Shown here one piece after another: positions 1-9,394 of a stretch of 64,000 bases of DNA. The notes beneath the pieces were generated by a model that worked only from the letters and a program-made list of their open reading frames with translations, ran no database searches and had not been told where the DNA came from. Origin of the DNA: Dysidea avara (lineage: Eukaryota; Porifera; Demospongiae; Dictyoceratida; Dysideidae); the NCBI RefSeq assembly GCF_963678975.1, contig NC_089273.1, positions 7,874,614 through 7,938,613 on the forward strand, written 5' to 3'. Both the position numbers and the translations under genes were made by a program. Each line of letters opens with the position of its first letter. Position 1 is the first letter of the stretch.

Positions 1-1111
1 GTTTTGCATTCATTTCATCTTGCATTGCTCTTAATTCATCAACTTGGTCCACAAGATAATCCACTATCCGGGCACGTTTTATAGGGTTTTCAATGCTCTC
101 CTAAAATTTAATGGCAATTATACATGTACACTTGCATAGCTACATACCTTAGCCTTAGATATTACTTCCTCACAATTATCCTGTAAGAGGATATACTGTA
201 TAGTTACACATTGCATTTAAACTGACCAAGCAGCATGCAAGTGGTCTAAACAATCAAAGACTTAAAATTTGCACCTATACTAAATGGTGTTGGCTTAAAG
301 GAATTACCATGCAAGAGCGCCTATATAATACGTAGTCTCACGTTGCCAGACTGCTTTTTTCCGTATATTGTCTGGGGAAAAAAGGGTCTGGTGCAACTCC
401 AATAACTGTTTACTCATCGTGTAACAAGACTCACAACCGGAGCAGGAGTGTAGGAATACTTTATAGTTTTACTGACGTCATGGCACCTCCTTTGTGACCA
501 ATGTTATTCAATTAGCGTCCCCGGAATCTGGGGACGGCTCAGAAGTAAACAGCTATTGGAGTTGCACCAGACCCTTTTTCCCCAGCCAATATACGGGAAA
601 AAGCGGTCTGGCCAGGCGAGACTATATAATACGTACCTCATCTGATTCGGGATCCCCATCTGATTCTACCTCCGGATCCTCTTCACTGTACTCCACGTCT
701 GACGGATTGTCGCGGTACTGCTCAACTGCTGTACGTGACGACGCCGAACTGGTGGTGTTTACGCCATTTCCGCTAGCTATATAGAATGAGCATAAAAAAT
801 AACTTGATGCTATGCACATGGCTACTGAATACTTACCAGACTTCTTTCCTTTTCTGCGTGGTTGTTCGGGTGAGCCGCGACTGTGCGGAATTGTGACGGT
901 TTCTTCTGGGTCAGGACGCTGGGCGGGCTGGCTGTCACGGTTCCGCGAGACTAAGGTAGCTAGAAGCTTTATGAGTCGGCCACCATACAATTAACCTACA
1001 CTAACCAACCTTCGGATTGGTCTTCCTTTGCCGCTTAGGTGGAACCGGCTCTGCCGTCGCTTCTTGGTCGGACCGGGTTCGCTTCGAGGCAGTTTTACCG
1101 ATTTTGGTCAT
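1..1111 (-). CDS. partial multi-exon gene, small nuclear-type charged protein
   Basis: I assemble four exons on the minus strand with consistent phases: exon 1 at 1111-1006 (ATG at 1111, donor GTTAGT), exon 2 at about 950 or 959 to 837 (donor GTAAGT), exon 3 at 776-637 (donor GTACGT) and exon 4 at 100-1, which runs off the window edge. Exon 1 carries a basic stretch (PPKRQRK), as in a nuclear localisation signal. Exon 2 is rich in R, P, K and S. Exon 3 is strongly acidic (EYSEEDPEVESDGDPESDE). Exon 4 looks helical or coiled-coil (VDYLVDQVDEL). I do not recognise the family; a chromatin or transcription-related protein would fit. The intron between exons 3 and 4 is about 536 bases and is largely filled by a MITE. 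The acceptor of exon 2 is ambiguous by 9 bases. The acidic and basic segmentation and the phase agreement make a real gene likely. Confidence 0.6.
335..622. mobile_element. MITE with ~90-bp inverted repeats
   Basis: The two ends (335-410 and 548-622) are inverted copies; the left end begins GTCTCACGTTGCCAGAC and the right end mirrors it. The element is flanked by identical 13-base copies of TATATAATACGTA (322-334 and 623-635), so the true target duplication is somewhere within that stretch (possibly 9 bases, TATAATACG). It has no coding capacity. It lies in an intron of the minus-strand gene, one base from the exon 3 donor. The superfamily is not determined. Confidence 0.8.
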
Positions 1112-1390
1112 GATTGCTGCACCCAAACTGCTACTGATCTAACTATAACTGTGCGACACTATTGGAGCAGGCGTTATATTTATCATTTCACTTGAAAAGA
1201 TTCAGTTAGCGTTTGATTCATGTTTGATTCTTTTGATTGATCATTACACCCATTCACTCTTCTGGCACAAACAGTGACTGCATGAGCTATATACATCTCC
1301 TTAGCCAGTCAGGGTTAGGAGTCTGACCAGATATTTGTGCTGCAAGCATGCAGTTATGCATGTTCATGAAGTTCCATTGCACTTTATTTA
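1112..1390. other. intergenic stretch
   Basis: This lies upstream of the minus-strand gene starting at 1111 and would hold its promoter. I see no TATA box, repeat or ORF that I can defend. It ends where the 81-bp minisatellite ORF terminates. Confidence 0.4.
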
Positions 1391-4300
1391 TTAATGCTTT
1401 ACAGCACAAGTGCTCAATTGTCTGTTGAGTTCCACAAGCACTTGAGAATCAAGGTGCTTCAAGGATGTATAACACTTATGCTCAAGGAAAGGTTTTCTGA
1501 GTAATAACATACTGGATACATGTTGAGAATCAAGGTGCTTCAAGGATGTATCACACTTATGCTCAAGGAAATGTTTTCTGAGTAATACCATACTTGATAC
1601 ATGTTGAGAATCAAGGTGCTTCAAGGATGTATCACACCTATGCTCATTGAAAGGTTTTCTGAGTAATAACATACTGGATACATGTTGAGAATCAAGGTGC
1701 TTCAAGGATGTATCACACTTATGCTGAAGGAAAGGTTTTCTGAGTAATAACATACTAGATACATGTTGAGAATCAATGTGCTTCAAGGATGTATCACACT
1801 TATGCTGAAGGAAAGGTTTTCTGAGTAATAACATACTCGATACATGTTGAGAATCAATGTGCTTCAAGGATGTATCACACTTATGCTCAAGGAAAGGTTT
1901 TCTGAGTAATAACATACTGGATACATGTTGAGAATCAAGGTGTTTCAAGGATGTATCACACCTATGCTCAAGGAAAGGTTTTCTGAGTAATAACATACTG
2001 GATGCATGTTGAGAATCAATGTGCTTCAAGGATGTATCACACTTATGCTCAAGGAAAGGTTTTCTGAGTAATAACATACTGGATACATGTTGAGAATCAA
2101 TGTGCTTCAAGGATGTATCACACTTATGCTGAAGGAAAGGTTTTCTGAGTAATAACATACTCGATACATGTTGAGAATCAATGTGCTTCAAGGATGTATC
2201 ACACTTATGCTGAAGGAAAGGTTTTCTGAGTAATAACATACTCGATACATGTTGAGAATCAATGTGCTTCAAGGATGTATCACACTTATGCTGAAGGAAA
2301 GGTTTTCTGAGTAATAACATACTCGATACATGTTGAGAATCAATGTTCTTCAAGGATGTATCACACTTATGCTCAAGGAAAGGTTTTCTGAGTAATAACA
2401 TACTGGATACATGTTGAGAATCAAGGTGTTTCAAGGATGTATCACACCTATGCTCAAGGAAAGGTTTTCTGAGTAATAACATACTGGATGCATGTTGAGA
2501 ATCAATGTGCTTCAAGGATGTATCACACTTATGCTCAAGGAAAGGTTTTCTGAGTAATAACATACTGGATACATGTTGAGAATCAAGGTGCTTCAAGGAT
2601 GTATCACACTTATGCTCAAGGAAAGGTTTTCTGAGTAATAACATACTGGATACATGTTGAGAATCAATGTGCTTCAAGGATGTATCACACTTATGCTCAA
2701 GGAAAGGTTTTCTGAGTAATAACATACTGGATGCATGTTGAGAATCAAGGTGCTTCAAGGATGTATCACACTTATGCTCAAGGAAAGGTTTTCTGAGTAA
2801 TACCATACTCGATACATGTTGAGAATCAATGTGCTTCAAGGATGTATCACACTTATGCTCAAGGAAAGGTTTTCTGAGTAATAACATACTGGATACATGT
2901 TGAGAATCAAGGTGCTTCAAGGATGTATCACACTTATGCTCAAGGAAAGGTTTTCTGAGTAATACCATACTGGATGCATGTTGAGAATCAAGGTGCTTCA
3001 AGGATGTATCACACTTATGCTCAAGGAAAGGTTTTCTGAGTAATACCATACTCGATACATGTTGAGAATCAATGTGCTTCAAGGATGTATCACACTTATG
3101 CTCAAGGAAAGGTTTTCTGAGTAATAACATACTGGATACATGTTGAGAATCAAGGTGCTTCAAGGATGTATCACACTTATGCTCAAGGAAAGGTTTTCTG
3201 AGTAATACCATACTTGATACATGTTGAGAATCAATGTGCTTCAAGGATGTATCACACCTATGCTCATTGAAAGGTTTTCTGAGTAATAACATACTGGATG
3301 CATGTTGAGAATCAATGTGCTTCAAGGATGTATCGCACTTATGCTCATTGAAAGGTTTTCTGAGTAATAACATACTGGATACATGTTGAGAATCAAGGTG
3401 CTTCAAGGATGTATCACACTTATGCTCAAGGAAAGGTTTTCTGAGTAATACCATACTCGATACATGTTGAGAATCAATGTGCTTCAAGGATGTATCACAC
3501 TTATGCTCAAGGAAAGGTTTTCTGAGTAATAACATACTGGATGCATGTTGAGAATCAAGGTGCTTCAAGGATGTATCACACTTATGCTCAAGGAAAGGTT
3601 TTCTGAGTAATACCATACTCGATACATGTTGAGAATCAATGTGCTTCAAGGATGTATCACACTTATGCTCAAGGAAAGGTTTACTGAGTAATAACATACT
3701 GGATACATGTTGAGAATCAAGGTGCTTCAAGGATGTATCACACTTATGCTCAAGGAAAGGTTTTCTGAGTAATACCATACTTGATACATGTTGAGAATCA
3801 AGGTGCTTCAAGGATGTATCACACCTATGCTCATTGAAAGGATTTCTGAGTAATAACATACTGGATGCATGTTGAGAATCAATGTGCTTCAAGGATGTAT
3901 CGCACTTATGTTCATTGAAAGGTTTTCTGAGTAATAACATACTGGATACATGTTGAGAATCAAGGTGCTTCAAGGATGTATCACACTTATGCTCAAGGAA
4001 AGGTTTTCTGAGTAATACCATACTCGATACATGTTGAGAATCAATGTGCTTCAAGGATGTATCACACTTATGCTCAAGGAAAGGTTTACTGAGTAATAAC
4101 ATACTGGATACATGTTGAGAATCAAGGTGCTTCAAGGATGTATCACACTTATGCTCAAGGAAAGGTTTTCTGAGTAATACCATACTTGATACATGTTGAG
4201 AATCAAGGTGCTTCAAGGATGTATCACACCTATGCTCATTGAAAGGTTTTCTGAGTAATAACATACTGGATGCATGTTGAGAATCAATGTGCTTCAAGGA

Positions 4301-4600
4301 TGTATCGCACTTATGCTCATTGAAAGGTTTTCTGAGTAATAACATACTGGATACATGTTGAGAATCAAGGTGCTTCAAGGATGTATCACACTTATGCTCA
4401 AGGAAAGGTTTACTGAGTAATAACATACTGGATACATGTTGAGAATCAATGTGCTTCAAGGATGTATCACACTTATGCTCAAGGAAAGGTTTTCTGAGTA
4501 ATAACATACTGGATGCATGTTGAGAATCAATGTGATACTTGGATGTCCCAACCAAAGATCTTGTAAGGTATACCTTAGTAAGAGTCCCACAGTTGCTCAT
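1391..4600 (-). CDS. 1069-codon open frame made of 27-residue repeats
   Basis: A minus-strand frame starts at ATG 4600 with a unique 22-residue leader, then runs through 38 full copies of a 27-residue unit (core DSQHVSSMLLLRKPF, followed by L or N, EHKCDTSLK). It ends with a short unique tail and a stop at 1391. Each unit has one Cys and three or four His, but no signal peptide or known domain is recognised. Because the DNA period is 81 bases, one open unit keeps the whole array open, so length alone is weak evidence of coding. Most differences between units change the residue (I/L, V/A, L/V, R/S, L/N, E/Q, K/R), and few are silent, which does not look like purifying selection. It could be an expressed repeat protein, or a minisatellite that happens to be open. 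A LINE insertion abuts the putative 5' end at about 4610. Confidence 0.35.
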   Translation of the reverse strand: MSNCGTLTKVYLTRSLVGTSKYHIDSQHASSMLLLRKPFLEHKCDTSLKHIDSQHVSSMLLLSKPFLEHKCDTSLKHLDSQHVSSMLLLRKPFNEHKCDTSLKHIDSQHASSMLLLRKPFNEHRCDTSLKHLDSQHVSSMVLLRKPFLEHKCDTSLKHLDSQHVSSMLLLSKPFLEHKCDTSLKHIDSQHVSSMVLLRKPFLEHKCDTSLKHLDSQHVSSMLLLRKPFNEHKCDTSLKHIDSQHASSMLLLRNPFNEHRCDTSLKHLDSQHVSSMVLLRKPFLEHKCDTSLKHLDSQHVSSMLLLSKPFLEHKCDTSLKHIDSQHVSSMVLLRKPFLEHKCDTSLKHLDSQHASSMLLLRKPFLEHKCDTSLKHIDSQHVSSMVLLRKPFLEHKCDTSLKHLDSQHVSSMLLLRKPFNEHKCDTSLKHIDSQHASSMLLLRKPFNEHRCDTSLKHIDSQHVSSMVLLRKPFLEHKCDTSLKHLDSQHVSSMLLLRKPFLEHKCDTSLKHIDSQHVSSMVLLRKPFLEHKCDTSLKHLDSQHASSMVLLRKPFLEHKCDTSLKHLDSQHVSSMLLLRKPFLEHKCDTSLKHIDSQHVSSMVLLRKPFLEHKCDTSLKHLDSQHASSMLLLRKPFLEHKCDTSLKHIDSQHVSSMLLLRKPFLEHKCDTSLKHLDSQHVSSMLLLRKPFLEHKCDTSLKHIDSQHASSMLLLRKPFLEHRCDTSLKHLDSQHVSSMLLLRKPFLEHKCDTSLKNIDSQHVSSMLLLRKPFLQHKCDTSLKHIDSQHVSSMLLLRKPFLQHKCDTSLKHIDSQHVSSMLLLRKPFLQHKCDTSLKHIDSQHVSSMLLLRKPFLEHKCDTSLKHIDSQHASSMLLLRKPFLEHRCDTSLKHLDSQHVSSMLLLRKPFLEHKCDTSLKHIDSQHVSSMLLLRKPFLQHKCDTSLKHIDSQHVSSMLLLRKPFLQHKCDTSLKHLDSQHVSSMLLLRKPFNEHRCDTSLKHLDSQHVSSMVLLRKHFLEHKCDTSLKHLDSQHVSSMLLLRKPFLEHKCYTSLKHLDSQVLVELNRQLSTCAVKH
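1440..4540. repeat. 81-bp minisatellite, about 38 copies
   Basis: The 81-base unit is tandemly repeated with very few differences and no indels. Variant types recur in blocks: the pattern of five successive units (405 bp) counted from the 4.3-kb side occurs twice in a row, and another block of QHK-type units recurs near 1.7-2.3 kb. This higher-order structure indicates recent expansion by block duplication rather than unit-by-unit slippage. Confidence 0.95.
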
Positions 4601-4609
4601 GCATGATCA

Positions 4610-6702
4610 TATAAGATCTTATTGATTCATAGTAAGACGTTTTGGGAATCTTCTATTTCTAAACCTTCGGTGGTGACAATGGTATACTCATCCCCCCACT
4701 GGTCTCGTACTAAGTCTCATACTCTACCTCCACAGTTACATTTCAATTCTAATGTAGCCAACACTGATCATTATAAAGCTGAGCTTTTCAATCAGTACTT
4801 TTTCTCTGTTTTTGCTAGAAGTACTTCCCTAGAACCAAATCCTAATGATTTAAGTATTCCAGCCAAATCCCTGGGCGCAATAAACCTAACAGAGTCTGAT
4901 GTGTTTAATGCTCTCGTTAATCTTAATCCACACAAAGCAACTGCAATTGACTACATAGCTCCTAGCATTTTAAAAAATTGTGCCACCTCTCTTGTGGCAC
5001 CACTGTTTCACCTATTTACCACCAGCTTAAACACCAGTGTAATTCCAACTGAATGGAAGACACATAAGATTACTCCAATTTACAAAACTGGTGATAAGAC
5101 ATCTGTCAAAAATTACCGACCCATTTCCTTGTTATGCAATGTTTCAAAAGTGTTAGAAGACCTGATATATGTTAAGATGATTGGTACTGTGGCTAAGTGT
5201 ATTACCCCTTGTCAATTTGGTTTCCAGAGTAACTTATCAACCCTACAACAATTACTTTTATATCACCACCAACTGATAACTTCCAAGGATGAAGTGGACG
5301 TTGTTCACATAGACTTTCGAAAGGCTTTTGACAGTGTGCCACACAATCAACTAATGGTGAAACTCTGGAACATTGGGATCACTGGAACTCTTTGGAAGCG
5401 GTTTGAATCATACCTATGTAATAGGGTACAATGTGTTTCTATCAACAACTGTTTGTCTAATTGCTTACCCGTATTGTCAGGTGTACCACAGGGGAGTATA
5501 CTTGGCCCCTTACTCTTTCTAATTTACATTAATGACCTTCCCTCTGCTATTCATTCATCCAATATGTTTGTCTTTGCTGATGATACAAAGTGCTTTATGA
5601 AAATAAAGTCTGAGTTGGACATCCATAGATTTCAAGAAGATTTTTCATCAGTTTCTCATTGGAGTAATAACAATAACCTTGCATTCAGTGTTCCAAAATT
5701 TATATTTTTATGTTATCACAACATATTTAATTCATTTTATACCATCAATGGAAATACCATTCCTTGCTCTGATAGCTGTAAAGATCTTGGTATCTATTTC
5801 TCTGATAGTTTATCATGGAGATTACACTATCAAGACATTACTTCTAAAGCTTATAAATCTTTTGGATTACTTCGCCGCATATTTAAGGAAAGTTACTGTT
5901 TGGAGACTAGGAAGAATCTGTATGTTTCAATGATTAGATCTACTTTAATGTATTGTTCTTGCTTGTGGAAGCCATATTTACTATCTGATATTGAACTGTT
6001 AGAAAGAGTACAAAGGAGGGCAACCAAATATATTCTTAATGACTACACCAGTAACTACAAAGAAAGGCTTTTGAGACTGAAACTTCTTCCACTGATGTAT
6101 ATTTACGATTTAGCTGACATCATGTTTTTTTATAAAATCAGTAAAATTTCCATCTGAAAAGTTCAACATATTAAACTTTGTAGAATTTATCTATGGACCA
6201 ACAAGATCAGCAGGTTACAAACTTAGACACGTGATAGCATCTAAAAACAGCGTAATGAATTCCTACTTCTACCGTATACCCAGATTGTGGAACAGCTTAC
6301 CCTGCATTAATTGACCTATCCCAAACCCTCCTAACTATCAAATTCAAACTCAAGAATTATTTTTGGAATCATTTTGTTAACAATTTTGACAGTAATAACC
6401 TATGTACTTTTTATTTCCATTGCCCCTGTTCCAAATGTTTAAACATTCCAGCTCCTACAAACTATTTCATTCTTTAACTTGTACTCTTTATAGCTACCCC
6501 TTGTAATTATTATTTGTAGTTATATAGCTTATTGTAATTTGTAAGTAATTAATTATGGCTACCAGTGCAAGACACCACCGGGTAGACCTTCAGTTCTGTA
6601 ATTTAATTGTTATAAGCTCTTGAATATTGTTTAATTTTATTTATTGATCTGTACAGTTCTGTAAAGTATTAATAAAAAAATAATAAATAAAAAAATAAAA
6701 AG
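4610..6702 (+). pseudogene. non-LTR retrotransposon (LINE copy 1), 5'-truncated RT
   Basis: The frame 4622-6157 (first codon is not a genuine start) encodes a LINE reverse transcriptase of the CR1/L2/Jockey type. In order I see YRPISLL (about 5110), DFRKAFDSVPH (5310), SGVPQGSILGPLLFLIYINDL (5480-5540) and the catalytic FADDTKCF (5570), then thumb and C-terminal segments. The endonuclease domain is missing, so the copy is 5'-truncated near 4610. The frame shifts near 6130-6160: the C-terminal block (YRIPRLWNSLP, about 6270-6300) continues in another frame to a stop at about 6312. The 3' UTR ends in an A-rich AATAAAAAAATAATAAAT-type tail at 6670-6702. It is dead as a protein but well preserved. 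The exact clade is not resolved. Confidence 0.85.
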
Positions 6703-6747
6703 TACTGTTTGCTTAATGTTTACAACTTTAGCTGTGGTCTCCGTTAC

Positions 6748-7376
6748 CTCTACATACGTTTGACCAATAGTTTCAAAATCAGGCTTCTTGTTTTTTCTGC
6801 TTAGGATCAGTCTGGCTCTAAATATCTTGATACTAACTGTGACTTTCTTTGAGGCAACCACAGATCGAAATATAGGTGCTGGTGGGAGAGAGCTGCCTTG
6901 GGAAGATGTAGCGGACCCTGTTGCTGATGCGACAACCTGTTGACCTCGAGGAGTGATAGGAGAAAATCCAGCCCTAGCATTCAACCCAGTGGCAGTTGGT
7001 TCCTCCACCACTAGTGTCGCGTATTCAGGTAGACTGTGTAGGTCAAAGGCACTGTCAGGTTCAGGGAAGTAGATAGTACCATCACATTCGTCCCGTAACC
7101 ACATATCTGTTGGGTTAACCTGTATAAATAAGTATAAAAGATCGTTTCAGATAGTAGCTATAGCTACACTGAATATTCAGTCGTACAGTCAAGGCTAATA
7201 ATAGCTAAATTATTAAAAGTCCAGCGCCCATGATAGGGCTAGCTAGCTAGTTTGCTGACCTGAAATAGCTTTCGAATGTTCTCCGTGTTAGTCTGTCTCA
7301 CACTGAGTTCGACTCTTCTTCCGTTTCGCTGGAGCGTCACTCGCCTGCCTGATCGTGAACCACTGCTGCTAGCCAT
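6748..7376 (-). CDS. two-exon gene, beta-grasp (ubiquitin/PB1)-like N-terminal domain
   Basis: Exon 1 is 7376-7260 (39 codons, starting MASSSGSRSG, donor GTCAGC). Exon 2 starts at 7119 after a pyrimidine-rich acceptor (TTATACAG). Both splice sites are phase 0. The joined N-terminus has the rhythm of a small beta-grasp domain: VTLQRNGRRVELSVRQ, then ENIRKLFQ, then WLRDECDGTIYFP and YATLVVEE. This suggests a ubiquitin-like or PB1-type fold, without a firm family match. A low-complexity S/T/P/Q stretch follows, then a basic segment (IFRARLILSRKNKK). Exon 2 may end at the donor GAG|GTAACG at 6748. If it does not, the frame continues to 6637 into the antisense of the neighbouring LINE tail, adding a very hydrophobic C-terminus. 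The gene is likely real; its function is unknown. Confidence 0.6.
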
Positions 7377-7683
7377 GATAACAGTGTATAGCTGAGGTAG
7401 TCTATGAGGACTATGATGCTGTAGCATTTCCAGACCTTTATATAGCAGCAACTGCTGGTGTGCCATGAGTGCATCGAATTGGCTACGTGTTTCTCCATGG
7501 AAACCGATTGTTCTTTTTTATTTATTTTTTATTTTCTTTATTTATTTTTTTTTCAAGAAAGAAGAACCGGCCCAAGTTGGCACTCCCATCCACCACACTC
7601 TACTGTACGCTAAGATGTTCTATAAAATGGGTTTAGCCTATTCCTACACAAATCAATGGAACACATTATAGTAAGTCAAATAA

Positions 7684-8041
7684 GGCCAATGAAACTTGAT
7701 TAGCAGTTTCGCGTCATCGCCCGCATGCTTTTGATACACCCGCATGGAATTTCATTATTGGTATTTCAGATCGAAATACTCTAATAGAACAGTCACTTTT
7801 ACTCTAATACAGCATCAGCTATACTCTAATGGAAAAATCACTTGTTATAGATTAGTAACGTACTTTAGCTATTTAATGCAAGAATAATCAGTGTAGATCT
7901 CACTGTTTTTTTGACAGAAATCTTCATGTTTGGATGCGTGTTGTGCTTTTGGAAAAATAATGAATAATGAATAATAACCGCCCGCCCGCATCAAATTTTC
8001 ACAAATCTGAGCGAGAAACTGGTAATCAAGTTTCATTGGCC
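7684..8041. mobile_element. Harbinger-like MITE, TAA target duplication
   Basis: The terminal inverted repeats start GGCCAATGAAACTTGATTA and mirror each other for about 30 bases. They are flanked by TAA at 7681-7683 and 8042-8044, the 3-base TWA duplication known for PIF/Harbinger elements. The interior is non-coding and carries three copies of the dispersed CTCTAATAG motif (7778-7841). It is inserted in LINE copy 2. Confidence 0.8.
7778..7841 (+). repeat. dispersed TACTCTAATAGARCAGTCAC motif, three copies
   Basis: The first copy (7778-7796) is perfect and preceded by GATCGAAA. Two degenerate copies follow (about 7800-7818 and 7822-7841). The motif lies inside the Harbinger-like MITE. Confidence 0.8.
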
Positions 8042-9288
8042 TAATGAAGCATCTGGAAGATCAAAATATACTTTCTGACAGACAGTTCGGATTTAGGTCT
8101 AAGCACTCTTGTGAGTCACAATTATTTATCACCATCAACGACATTGCCAAACAAATAGACACAAATTTACAAGTTGATGCTGCAATACTAGATTTTTCTA
8201 AAGCTTTTGATAAAGTATCTCACTCAAGACTCCTCTACAAACTAAGGCACTATGGAATAAGAGGGAATATATTACACTGGCTTGAATCCTTTCTTCATGG
8301 TCGCACACAGCAAGTTATAGTAGAAGGTTCTAAATCATCCACTTGTGATGTAACATCTGGTGTTCCCCAAGGGTCTGTTCTTGGACCAGTTCTATTCTTG
8401 ATTTATATCAATGACATCATTGCCAACATCCAAAGTGAGACCCATCTTTTTGCAGATGATATCCTTATTTACAAAACCATTAAAACACCACAAGACCATA
8501 AAATACTTCAAGATGATTTAAACTCACTGACAAGATGGGCAACTGACTGGATAATGGAATTCAACATCTCCAAATGTAAAATTTTACAGATAACAACACA
8601 CCATAACAAGAGTACTTTCACATACAAAATGTCCGACATTCCACTGGCTACAGTATTAGAACACAATTACCTTGGAATCCATCTCCACCACAAATTATCA
8701 TGGGATCCTCACATCAATTACATCTGTAACAAGGCAAATCGACTCCTTGGATTCTTAAAAAGAAATCTTCACAATGCACCATCAGAAATTAAAGAACACG
8801 TCTACAAACAATTGCTATTACCATCATTAGAATACTGCTCAACCATCTGGGACCCCTATCATCACACTAGTATTAGTAAACTAGAAATGATTCAACACCA
8901 CGCTGCTCGTTTCATTTTGAACAAACCCTAGCACAGATCTAACCAAAACCATGATAGCATCACAGACATGTTAACCAGCCTTGAATGGCCTACACTTCAA
9001 AACAGAACAACAATTGCTAGTCTCACCTTCCTATTCAAGATTGTCAGGAACTTACTAGCAATACCTGATCATTACTTACCGTCACCAACTCCAGTGTCCT
9101 CCACCCGTGCTCAACATCCTCTCAAGCTAACTCAATTGCAAACAAGAGTTGATGTGTACAAATACTCCTACCTCCCTCGAACAATTATTCAATGGAACTC
9201 CCTACAAATTCCTAACATCGACACAATAGATCTTGAAACATTTAAGAACGCTGTAAGTAATATATTATAATATGTGATTGTAATGCTC

Positions 9289-9321
9289 ATTAGCGTGTTG
9301 CCCCTAGTGGGCTTTGCTAAT
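9289..9321 (+). other. conserved LINE 3' stem-loop
   Basis: ATTAGC (9289) pairs with GCTAAT (9316), with an inner GCCC/GGGC stem, just before the (TAA)n tail. The equivalent structure in the sister LINE at 13639-13672 has ACCC/GGGT instead. This change preserves pairing and suggests an RT-recognised RNA hairpin. Confidence 0.6.
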
Positions 9322-9394
9322 TAACAATAATAATAATAATAATACACCTACAGAGCTACTGAAACAGAACCTACAGAACACAGAATAGAAAAAA

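Larger units (their letters stand above)
7600..9337 (+). pseudogene. LINE copy 2, RT with one nonsense codon
   Basis: A CR1/Jockey-like reverse transcriptase C-terminal half. Visible blocks are DRQFGFRSKHSC (8075), LDFSKAFDKVSH (8190), SGVPQGSVLGPVLFLIYIND (8355-8410) and catalytic LFADDILIY (8445). These are followed by LGIHLHHKLSW and CNKANRLLGFLKR, then the C-terminal PRTIIQWNSL block near 9180. The frame 8044-9267 is interrupted only by TAG at 8929, where the sister copy at 12.4 kb has TGG (W). A Harbinger-like MITE (7684-8041) is inserted in the RT; codons for EHII just left of it rejoin in frame with MKHLED to its right. The 3' UTR ends in (TAA)n at 9325-9340. Upstream of about 7600 the element is lost. 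Confidence 0.85.

Noticed and set aside
473-480. TGACGTCA, a perfect CRE palindrome
   Set aside because: It lies in the loop region of a MITE inside an intron; an 8-mer alone is not evidence of regulation.
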